Assembly (NCBI RefSeq): GCF_003046625.1
Contig: NZ_QAAD01000004.1
Location: 124,001-188,000, forward strand
Length of the DNA: 64,000 bases
Direction of reading: 5' to 3'
From: Mangrovibacterium marinum
Lineage (GTDB): Bacteria > Bacteroidota > Bacteroidia > Bacteroidales > Prolixibacteraceae
Shown: piece after piece, positions 32,870 through 41,114 of the stretch
Numbering within the stretch: position 1 is the stretch's first letter
How the letters are laid out: each line of letters starts with the position of its first letter
Made by a program: the position numbers and the translations under genes
Notes under the pieces: model-generated
Seen by the model: only the letters and a program-made list of their open reading frames with translations
The model's database searches: none
What the model was told of the DNA's origin: nothing

Positions 32870-35323
32870 ATGAAAAGAATTTTGTGGTGTTTGCTGCTCG
32901 TGTTGGGCGGAATAAGTTTGAAGGCGCAGAGCGGCAAACTGAAACTTTGGTACGATAAACCGGCCGAAAAATGGACAGAGGCGCTACCAATCGGTAACGG
33001 CCGCCTGGCCGCGATGATTTACGGAACAACCGGTGCAGAACAGATTCAGCTGAATGAGGAAACCTTATGGTCGGGTGGTCCCAACAACAATACCAACCCG
33101 GAGATGGCGAAGATTCTCCCCGAGATTAATCGCCTGTTTTTCGAGGGAAAGTATCAGGAAGCGGATGATTTGGCCAATGCCGAAAAACGTGCGAAGAATA
33201 ATGGAATGAAATACCAGCCTGCCGGTAATCTGTGGGTGACTTTTCCCGGACACGATCAGGTAACGGATTATTACCGCGAGCTGGATATTGAGAATGCCAT
33301 TACAACGGTGAAATATAAGCTCGATGGCGTGGAATATACCCGTGATTATTTTGCTTCGTTGGATAACGGAACCATTATGGTGCGTTTTACCGCGAGCGAA
33401 AAGGGGAAAATCAATTGTCGGCTGGGGCTCGATTGCGAGCTGCGCAGCAAAATCACGATAGAGGCGGATTCAACAATCAACCTTTCCGGAATTACCGACG
33501 ATCATGAGGGCGAGCTGGGACAGGTTCGTTTCAATGCTTTGGTCAAACCTCAGCTTGAAGGTGGCGCGCTCGAATTGGACGGCAAAGAGTTGGTGGTTAA
33601 AGATGCTAATGCGGCAACGGTCTATATTTCCATCGCTTCAAACTTTAAAAACTACCACGATATTAGCGGCGACGGTTTTGCGAAGGCAGATTCCATTTTA
33701 AAAGCAGCGATGGGCGGCGATTATCAAACGGCCAAAGCGAAGCACGAAGCCATTTACCGCAATTATTTTGATCGGGTGAGCCTCGACTTGGGCGACAGCG
33801 GTGCATCTGCAAAAACAACCGATCAGCGTGTGGTCGATTTCAAGAACGGCGACGATCCGCAATTGGTGAGCCTTTACTTCCAGTTTGGCCGTTACCTGAT
33901 GATTTCCGGCTCCCAACCGGGAAGTCAACCCATGAACCTGCAGGGGAAATGGAACGACCGCGTTGATCCGCCCTGGGATTGCAAGTACACCACCAATATT
34001 AATGCTGAAATGAATTACTGGCCGGCCGAAATGACTAACCTTTCAGAGTTGCACGAACCGTTCCTGAAAATGGTGAAGGAGCTTTCGCAAAGTGGCCGGG
34101 AAACAGCTAAAATACTTTACAATGCGCGTGGTTGGGGCTTGCATCACAACACCGACATCTGGCGCATTACCGGCCCGGTCGACTGGGCGCGCTCGGGCTT
34201 GTGGCCTACCGGCGAAGCTTGGGTAAGTCAGCACCTGTGGGAACACTATATGTATACTGGCGACAAGGCTTTCCTCCAGGAAGCCTATCCGGCCATGAAA
34301 GGTGCTGCCGAGTTCCTGCTGGATATTTTGATTGAGGAACCCACGCACGGCTGGCTGGTCGTTGGCCCTTCGGTGTCGCCCGAAAACAGTTACCTGCCCA
34401 AAATCAATGTTGGCGTAGGCAACACCATGGATAATCAACTGGCCTTCGATCTGTTTTCGAATGTCATCCGCACAGCCAAAATACTGGGAGTTGATGCCGC
34501 CTTTGCCGATTCACTGGCTGCGGCGAAAGATCGTCTGCCGCCAATGCAAATCGGGCAGCACAGCCAATTGCAGGAATGGATCAATGATTGGGATCGCGTC
34601 GATGATACGCATCGGCATGTATCGCACTTGTACGGCGTTTTCCCTAGCAACCAGGTTTCGCCTTACCGCACGCCGGAACTGTTTCAGGCAGCTAAAAACT
34701 CGCTCATCTATCGCGGCGACGTATCTACCGGTTGGTCTATGGGCTGGAAAGTGAACCTGTGGGCACGCTTCCTTGATGGCGATCATGCGCTGAAGTTGAT
34801 TGGCGATCAGTTGTCGCCGTCGGTTCGGAGGGCTAACGGAAAAGAGACTGGCGGAACCTACCCGAACCTGTTCGACGCGCATCCGCCTTTCCAAATCGAT
34901 GGAAACTTCGGATGTACTGCCGGAATTGGGGAGATGTTATTGCAGAGCTACGATGGCTGCATCGATCTTCTGCCTGCTTTGCCCTCCAAATGGCAAAAGG
35001 GTGAAGTGACTGGCTTGGTTGCCCGCGGTGGCTTTGTGGTCGATATCCGTTGGGAGAATGGCAAAATAGCAGAAATAACAATTGAATCGAAGCTGGGCGG
35101 TAACCTTCGCCTGCGATCTCGCAATCAATTGATCGATGTTGACGGTGCAACGCTAACAGCCGCTAAAGGAGACAATCCGAATCAATTTTATCCGGTCAAT
35201 CCGGTGAAAGAACCGCTGATCTCGAAGAAGGCGAACTTGAAGAAACTGAAACTGGCAAAGACCTACCTGTACGATGTCCCGACAGAGGCTGGCAAATTTT
35301 ACTCGTTTAAATTGAAGCAATAA
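32870..35323 (+). CDS. GH95 alpha-L-fucosidase/alpha-L-galactosidase family protein
   Basis: 817 residues from the ATG giving MKRILWCLLLVLG and a signal peptide ending LKAQ; a TTG further upstream is rejected. GH95 marks are KLWYDKPAEKWTEALPIGNG, EQIQLNEETLWSGGPNNN, MNLQGKWNDRVDPPWDCKYT and NINAEMNYWPAEM, which run from the N-terminal beta-domain into the (alpha/alpha)6 barrel, and the C-terminal FDAHPPFQIDGNFG. GH95 enzymes remove alpha-1,2-L-fucose, and some RG-II members (BT1010) remove alpha-L-galactose. The latter is plausible here. Followed by GH2 after 3 bp. Confidence 0.9.
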   Translation: MKRILWCLLLVLGGISLKAQSGKLKLWYDKPAEKWTEALPIGNGRLAAMIYGTTGAEQIQLNEETLWSGGPNNNTNPEMAKILPEINRLFFEGKYQEADDLANAEKRAKNNGMKYQPAGNLWVTFPGHDQVTDYYRELDIENAITTVKYKLDGVEYTRDYFASLDNGTIMVRFTASEKGKINCRLGLDCELRSKITIEADSTINLSGITDDHEGELGQVRFNALVKPQLEGGALELDGKELVVKDANAATVYISIASNFKNYHDISGDGFAKADSILKAAMGGDYQTAKAKHEAIYRNYFDRVSLDLGDSGASAKTTDQRVVDFKNGDDPQLVSLYFQFGRYLMISGSQPGSQPMNLQGKWNDRVDPPWDCKYTTNINAEMNYWPAEMTNLSELHEPFLKMVKELSQSGRETAKILYNARGWGLHHNTDIWRITGPVDWARSGLWPTGEAWVSQHLWEHYMYTGDKAFLQEAYPAMKGAAEFLLDILIEEPTHGWLVVGPSVSPENSYLPKINVGVGNTMDNQLAFDLFSNVIRTAKILGVDAAFADSLAAAKDRLPPMQIGQHSQLQEWINDWDRVDDTHRHVSHLYGVFPSNQVSPYRTPELFQAAKNSLIYRGDVSTGWSMGWKVNLWARFLDGDHALKLIGDQLSPSVRRANGKETGGTYPNLFDAHPPFQIDGNFGCTAGIGEMLLQSYDGCIDLLPALPSKWQKGEVTGLVARGGFVVDIRWENGKIAEITIESKLGGNLRLRSRNQLIDVDGATLTAAKGDNPNQFYPVNPVKEPLISKKANLKKLKLAKTYLYDVPTEAGKFYSFKLKQ

Positions 35324-35326
35324 GTC

Positions 35327-38300
35327 ATGACTAGCATAAGCAAAACAATAAAATGGAAGGTAATTGGTCTGTGTTCAATTTTGCTGGGGGCAGTTTCTGC
35401 CACGCAGGCACAGCCTTTGGATCAACAAAGTTTGGTTCGCGGGCAGATTTTGCTGAATAAGGATTGGCAAACCCGTTTGCTGGACGAGGAGAATTCAGCT
35501 GATTTCAGCAATCCTGATTATAAACCCGATGGTTGGAAAGAGGTCGATATTCCGCATAACTGGGACGATTACGGCGGCTATCGCCGGATGGTGCACGGTA
35601 ATTTGCATGGCTCGGCCTTTTACCGAAAGGCGTTTTCGGTTGAGAAGATTGAAAAGAATAAACAGTATTTCCTTTGGTTTGAAGGTGTTGGTTCTTACGC
35701 GACTGTTTGGATCAATGGCGACTCTATTGGCTACCACGCCGGGGGCCGCACATCTTTTACCATGGACGTGACTTCAGCTATCAAAGAAGGCGACAACCTG
35801 CTGGCTGTTCGTGCCGATCAACCGGCCGAAATTCGCGACCTGCCCTGGGTGTGCGGTGGATGTAGCTCGGAGTGGGGCTTTTCGGAAGGGAGTCAGCCAC
35901 TTGGCGTCTTTCGCCCGGTGCACCTTATTGTCACCAACAACGTTCGGGTTGAACCGTTTGGCGTTCACATTTGGAACGATAAAAATATTAGTGCCGAAAA
36001 GGCAAGCTTGAATCTGACCACTGAAGTCCGGAATTATGACAACAAAGTGAAGAAACTAAAATTGGTCAATCGGCTGTTGTCAGCTGAGGGAGCAGTTGTT
36101 GCCGAGATTCAAACAGAAGTTGCTGTGCAGCCAGAAACAACAGATACGGTCGCCCAGCAAATGCCCGATATTAAAAGTCCAACGCTTTGGTCGCTCGAAA
36201 ATCCTTATTTGTACTCGGTTGAAACTTCAGTTTACGAAGGGAAAAAACTGCTCGATCAGTTGCATACGCCGTACGGAATCCGCTGGATAAACTGGGACAT
36301 TCATCATGACGGCGCCAGCAATCGCTTCTATTTGAATGGAAAACCGGTGTTGATTAACGGAACTGCCGAGTACGAGCACTTGATGGGCCGCAGCCACGCA
36401 TTTACCGATCAACAAGTGAAAGCACGGGCCGAGCAGATTATTGATGCAGGCTACAATGCTTTCCGCGATGCACATCAGCCGCACAACCTTCGTTATCAGG
36501 AATACTGGGACGAAAATGGTTTGCTTTGGTGGCCTCAAATGGCGGCTCACATTTGGTTCGATAATCCCGCTTTTCGGGATAATTTCAAACAGTTGCTGAC
36601 GGATTGGATGCGGGAGCGACGCAACAGCCCTTCCATCATTCTTTGGGGGTTGGAGAACGAAAGCACGCTACCCGAAGATTTTGCCAAAGAGTGTTCAGAC
36701 TTGATTCGAAAATTGGATCCCACAGCCAGTTCGCAGCGGCTGATCACGACCTGCAATGGCGGCAGCGGAACCGATTGGAATGTGATTCAGAACTGGTCGG
36801 GGACCTATGGAGGAAAGCCGTTTGAGTACGATCAGGAGCTTTCGAAACAGTTGCTGAATGGCGAATATGGCGCGTGGCGTAGTATCGATCTGCACACTGA
36901 AGGAGAGTTTGAGCAAGACGGAGCCTGGAGTGAAGATCGCTTCTGCTTACTCATGGAATCAAAAATACGGCTGGCAGAAAAGGCCGGCGACCGGGTTTGT
37001 GGTCAGTTCCATTGGCTGCTGAACTCGCATGAGAATCCGGGACGTACGCAGGGGGGCGAAGGATTGCGCGAGCTCGACCGTGTCGGTCCGGTTAACTACA
37101 AAGGAATAATTTCGGCCTGGGGAGAGCCGCTTGATGCGTATTACCTGTACCGGGCTAATTATGTGTCGTCCGAAAAACAGCCGATGGTTTACATCGTTTC
37201 GCATACCTGGCCCGATCGCTGGCTGATGCCCGGAAAAAAAGACGGTATCCGGGTATTTTCGAATTGTGAAGAGGTTGAACTGTTCAATGGCGTGCAAGAA
37301 ACATCGTTGGGGCGGCAGAAGAATCCCGGGCGAGGCGAGCACTTTGTTTGGAACGATGTGGATATCGAAAACAATGTGCTGTATGCCGTTGGTTACGAAA
37401 ATGGTCAGGAAGTGGCGCATGATGTGATCGTTTTGCATCACTTGCCCAGAGCGAATGGAATTGAAAAGCTTGCGGGTGACGTTCAACCCTTAAGTCAGCA
37501 TAAAATTGAAAATTACCTCTATCGTGTGAATTGCGGTGGGGCCGATTATACCGATCAGAACGGAAATTTATGGATGGCCGATGTGCACTGGGATGGCGGC
37601 GAAAGCTGGGGCTCCCGCTCTTGGACGGACGACTATCCTGGCTTGCCGGCTTTTTATGGCAGTCAGCGCCAAACCTACGATCTGATAGAAGGCACCTTGG
37701 ATTGGCCGCTGATTCAGACTTTCCGCTACGGACAAGACAAGCTTAGCTATCACTTCCCGCTAACGGATGGCGACTATCAACTTGAACTTTATTTTGTTGA
37801 ACCATGGTATGGAACAGGCGGAAGTCTGGCTTGCGAGGATTGGCGCGTGTTTGACGTTGCTGTAAATGGCGAAACGGTTCTGAAAGATTTGGATATTTGG
37901 AAAGAAGCGGGACACGATTATTTGCTGAAAAAGACCATTCCAGTTACCGTTCGTGGCGGGAAACTTGATCTTTCATTCCCGGATGTAAAGTCGGGGCAAG
38001 CCGTTATTTCAGCGATCGCGATTTCAACAGCTGACAAAAATGTGAAGGCTGCTCCGGTATCGGGGAAGCTGCTTCAACTTGACGAAAACACAACTGGGTG
38101 GGCAGCAAAAAGCTGGCTCAATACCGGGGATCAGGTGGATGCGGCAGGTTCTGCTCAATTCTCCGGACTGGCATCGGTACTTTATGGCGCTGAATGGCTG
38201 CAGCCGAAAGCTATTTCGGATTCAAAACCTCTTCAATTTAAAGCAGCTCAGGATGCTGATATTTATATTGCTCTGAAAGATTCAACACAAATACCACGAG

Positions 38301-38929
38301 GATTTACGAAGGCTAATAAACTGGCAATTCAGTTGGATAAGTACACAAAAGAAATTCGGGTTCGAAATAGCGAAACCGGTGAGTTTTGGGACGAAGAAAG
38401 AACCTTCCACGGACTTGATTATTCGCTTTACCTGAAACGGGTGAAAGCCGGTGAGTTGGTTGAACTGCCAGCTTTCGATGGCCAGAATACGCTGGCATTG
38501 GTTGCGGTTGTTCCGGTTTCAACATTGGATGCAGCACGCGATTTACGGCCTTCGGTAACTTACCAGGCGGCTGAGGCAGAAAATGTGGGAAATGGGCAGG
38601 CCGAAGAAAAATGGAACAAAGCAGCCAGAAGAGTGGAAGGCACCGGTGATGCTATTGTTTGGACCTTCCAGGTTGGACTGGCGTCGAAATACGGATTGGA
38701 GATTCGCTACTCCAATCCTTCCGACCGCGCGATTCATGCCGAATTGAGCATTGAAAGTCTGGACGGGCGACCAATGAGTTCTGTTGATCTTGAATTTGAT
38801 CCGTCGGGTGATCGATGGCGCAGCTTGCGAACGGATACCGGGTCGATTATCAATGCCGGAACTTATAAGCTCAGCATCAAACTAAAAGAGGATGGGCCTA
38901 TGTGGTTTAATTTTTTGAAGGTGCAATAG
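35327..38929 (+). CDS. Large multidomain GH2 glycosidase with malectin-like domain
   Basis: 1200 residues with a signal peptide (about residues 8-28, ending TQAQ). The GH2 core is clear: WKEVDIPHNWDD, sugar-binding domain, TIM barrel with acid/base Glu445 (LENEST) and nucleophile Glu513 (NGEYGAW). Beyond about residue 700 a malectin-like domain (WDGGESWGSRSWTDDYPGLPAF, then YHFPLTDGDYQLELYFVEPWYG) and a further beta domain ending at the C-terminus make it longer than a usual GH2. It overlaps the same transcript as GH95. Substrate unknown; uronides or galactosides of RG-II side chains are candidates. Confidence 0.88.
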   Translation: MTSISKTIKWKVIGLCSILLGAVSATQAQPLDQQSLVRGQILLNKDWQTRLLDEENSADFSNPDYKPDGWKEVDIPHNWDDYGGYRRMVHGNLHGSAFYRKAFSVEKIEKNKQYFLWFEGVGSYATVWINGDSIGYHAGGRTSFTMDVTSAIKEGDNLLAVRADQPAEIRDLPWVCGGCSSEWGFSEGSQPLGVFRPVHLIVTNNVRVEPFGVHIWNDKNISAEKASLNLTTEVRNYDNKVKKLKLVNRLLSAEGAVVAEIQTEVAVQPETTDTVAQQMPDIKSPTLWSLENPYLYSVETSVYEGKKLLDQLHTPYGIRWINWDIHHDGASNRFYLNGKPVLINGTAEYEHLMGRSHAFTDQQVKARAEQIIDAGYNAFRDAHQPHNLRYQEYWDENGLLWWPQMAAHIWFDNPAFRDNFKQLLTDWMRERRNSPSIILWGLENESTLPEDFAKECSDLIRKLDPTASSQRLITTCNGGSGTDWNVIQNWSGTYGGKPFEYDQELSKQLLNGEYGAWRSIDLHTEGEFEQDGAWSEDRFCLLMESKIRLAEKAGDRVCGQFHWLLNSHENPGRTQGGEGLRELDRVGPVNYKGIISAWGEPLDAYYLYRANYVSSEKQPMVYIVSHTWPDRWLMPGKKDGIRVFSNCEEVELFNGVQETSLGRQKNPGRGEHFVWNDVDIENNVLYAVGYENGQEVAHDVIVLHHLPRANGIEKLAGDVQPLSQHKIENYLYRVNCGGADYTDQNGNLWMADVHWDGGESWGSRSWTDDYPGLPAFYGSQRQTYDLIEGTLDWPLIQTFRYGQDKLSYHFPLTDGDYQLELYFVEPWYGTGGSLACEDWRVFDVAVNGETVLKDLDIWKEAGHDYLLKKTIPVTVRGGKLDLSFPDVKSGQAVISAIAISTADKNVKAAPVSGKLLQLDENTTGWAAKSWLNTGDQVDAAGSAQFSGLASVLYGAEWLQPKAISDSKPLQFKAAQDADIYIALKDSTQIPRGFTKANKLAIQLDKYTKEIRVRNSETGEFWDEERTFHGLDYSLYLKRVKAGELVELPAFDGQNTLALVAVVPVSTLDAARDLRPSVTYQAAEAENVGNGQAEEKWNKAARRVEGTGDAIVWTFQVGLASKYGLEIRYSNPSDRAIHAELSIESLDGRPMSSVDLEFDPSGDRWRSLRTDTGSIINAGTYKLSIKLKEDGPMWFNFLKVQ

Positions 38930-39400
38930 TGGGATGCTTCTCAGCAGGTTCATGGTTGAATTCATCCTGCTGTTGCCCGTGCGAAATGGGTTCAGATGAG
39001 AGGCAGTCATGGGTTAATGACTTGATTGGTAGCTGATCATGGCCTTGTTGGATTTTGGTGAAAAACGATTACAGTATCACCTGATCCGGTTCCGGTTAAA
39101 AGGATTAAAATTAGTTGTGTATGTAAATGTAAACGATTACATTTGGACGGATCGGGCATCGCTTATGTTCTGATAAAACAATTTTTTAAGGCCAAAATCG
39201 TCAAGCAATTATAGCCCGGTTTCGAGGAGAATATGCAGAAAAACAAGACCCAATTGCAGCAGATGATGAGGTGGCAGATGTTGCAAATGATGAAACTCCC
39301 GGTACATTGAACCATCGACAGAATTTGATAAAATAGATTTGGTGGTAGCAGGAAATTCCGGCTATCGCTTTTTAAACCATTCATAAATAAATTTTAAGAC
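38930..39400. promoter_or_regulatory. Intergenic control region of the pectate lyase operon
   Basis: A 471-bp gap without a convincing gene. It holds a near-perfect LacI-type operator (annotated separately) and, 68 bp before it, a weaker match GAAAAACGATTACA at 39060-39073. I see no terminator for the upstream GH2 gene. The remaining right part, about 260 bp before the lyase start, would be a long untranslated leader with no motif I can name. Confidence 0.6.
39128..39141. promoter_or_regulatory. LacI-type operator before the pectate lyase
   Basis: TGTAAACGATTACA (16-bp ATGTAAACGATTACAT with flanks) differs from the perfect site before the dehydrogenase operon by one base. It suggests that the same LacI-family protein controls the lyase/DUF6298 pair. 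Confidence 0.65.
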
Positions 39401-41092
39401 ATGAAGTTTAAAGAGATTTTTGGTGTTTGTGTCCTCTTGTTACTGGTAACGGCAACGACTGTTCAAGCACAATATCCAACAATTCCTGATTCTGTAGAAC
39501 AGGCAGCCGAAGAATTATTGAGAAAGACCGAAGAACATTCCGACATGGCGTGGGAAAAGGCAATACCGGCTATTGAAAAAGATGCTGCCAATGGAAAGCC
39601 ATACATTCCTTGGGCCAAGCGGCCAACCGATTTGCCACAAGCCAGTATTCCCGCTTTCCCGGGCGCTGAAGGTGGTGGTATGTACACTTTTGGTGGTCGT
39701 GGCGGACAAGTAATTACCGTAACCAACCTGAATGATGATGGGCCCGGAAGCTTCCGCGAAGCGTGCGAAACCGGTGGCGCGCGCATCATTGTTTTCAATG
39801 TTTCAGGGATTATTCGCATTAAATCGCCTTTGATTATCCGCGCGCCTTACGTCACAATTGCCGGGCAAACAGCACCGGGCGATGGTGTTTGTATCGCCGG
39901 AGAAAGCGTTTGGATCAACACGCACGATGTGATCATCCGGCACATGCGTTTCCGCCGGGGTGAAACCGGGGTCGGCCGCCGCGACGATGCCATTGGAGGT
40001 AATCCGGTTGGAAACATCATGCTCGACCACATTTCGGCTAGCTGGGGCTTGGATGAAAACATGTCAATTTACCGTCACATGTACCAGACAGATCCACGTA
40101 AGGAGAAAGAAAAACTGGGTACGGTGAACATCACCATCCAGAATTCAATTTTTTCGGAAGCGTTGGATACCTGGAACCACGCATTCGGGAGCACCATCGG
40201 CGGCGAAAACTGTTCTTTCATTCGCAACCTTTGGGCCGATAACACCGGTCGCAATCCGTCGATCGGCTGGAACGGTGTTTTCAACCTTGTGAATAACGTC
40301 ATGTTTAACTGGGTGCACCGCTCGGTTGATGGCGGCGACCATACAACCCGCTACAACATCATCAATAACTATTTTAAGCCAGGACCATTGACACCGGTCG
40401 ATTCACCGGTCGCTCATCGTATTTTGAAACCCGAATCACGCTTTAGCATGAACGATCGTCAGGTTTACGGTTTGGTTTATGTCAACGGAAACATCGTTGA
40501 AGGGAACGAGAAGGTAACCAAAAACAACTGGGATGGCGGTGTTCAGATTGAAGGCATGGAAGATGCGGGCGAGTACACTTCGTATATCAAATCGGACAAT
40601 CCGCACCCAATGCCTTATCTGACGATTTACCCGGCGAAAGAGGCTTTCGAATTTGTATTGGACAATGCCGGTGCGACTTGCCCAAAACGCGATGCTGTTG
40701 ATGTTCGTGTGACCAAACAGGTCAGAACCGGTGTGGTTGAATATCCGAAGAATGTTGATTTAAGCCACGTTCCTCATTTCGAACACCGTCGCCTGCCGGA
40801 AGATTCGTACAAAAAGGGAATCATTACCGATATCGCACAAGTTGGCGGATACCCCGAATACACCGGTAAGCCTTACAAAGACTCGGATGGCGATGGTATG
40901 CCGGACGCCTGGGAGAAAAAATATCAATTGAACCCGGATGACCCGTCAGATGCCAATGGCGACATCAACGGTGATGGTTATACCAACATCGAAAAATACA
41001 TCAACGGAATTGATCCGACGAAGAAGGTTGACTGGACGAAGAAGGAAAATGATTACGACACGTTGAACGAAAAAGACGGTAAACTTTTCTAA
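39401..41092 (+). CDS. Pectate lyase family protein (PL1-like beta-helix) with calcium-binding tail
   Basis: 563 residues with a signal peptide to about residue 24 (VQAQ). Residues 85-480 form a parallel beta-helix with family phrases FPGAEGGGMYTFGGRGG, NLNDDGPGSFREA, TIAGQTAPGDGV and DVIIRHMRFRRG. The tail (about 490-545) has thrombospondin type-3/EF-like calcium loops DSDGDGMPDAWE and DANGDINGDGYTN. It should cleave de-esterified homogalacturonan or an RG backbone by beta-elimination, with Ca2+, outside the cytoplasm, and feed the GH105. A LacI-type operator lies upstream; the DUF6298-type gene follows after 22 bp. Confidence 0.85.
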   Translation: MKFKEIFGVCVLLLLVTATTVQAQYPTIPDSVEQAAEELLRKTEEHSDMAWEKAIPAIEKDAANGKPYIPWAKRPTDLPQASIPAFPGAEGGGMYTFGGRGGQVITVTNLNDDGPGSFREACETGGARIIVFNVSGIIRIKSPLIIRAPYVTIAGQTAPGDGVCIAGESVWINTHDVIIRHMRFRRGETGVGRRDDAIGGNPVGNIMLDHISASWGLDENMSIYRHMYQTDPRKEKEKLGTVNITIQNSIFSEALDTWNHAFGSTIGGENCSFIRNLWADNTGRNPSIGWNGVFNLVNNVMFNWVHRSVDGGDHTTRYNIINNYFKPGPLTPVDSPVAHRILKPESRFSMNDRQVYGLVYVNGNIVEGNEKVTKNNWDGGVQIEGMEDAGEYTSYIKSDNPHPMPYLTIYPAKEAFEFVLDNAGATCPKRDAVDVRVTKQVRTGVVEYPKNVDLSHVPHFEHRRLPEDSYKKGIITDIAQVGGYPEYTGKPYKDSDGDGMPDAWEKKYQLNPDDPSDANGDINGDGYTNIEKYINGIDPTKKVDWTKKENDYDTLNEKDGKLF

Positions 41093-41114
41093 TCGATTAA
41101 AATAGAATTATAAA

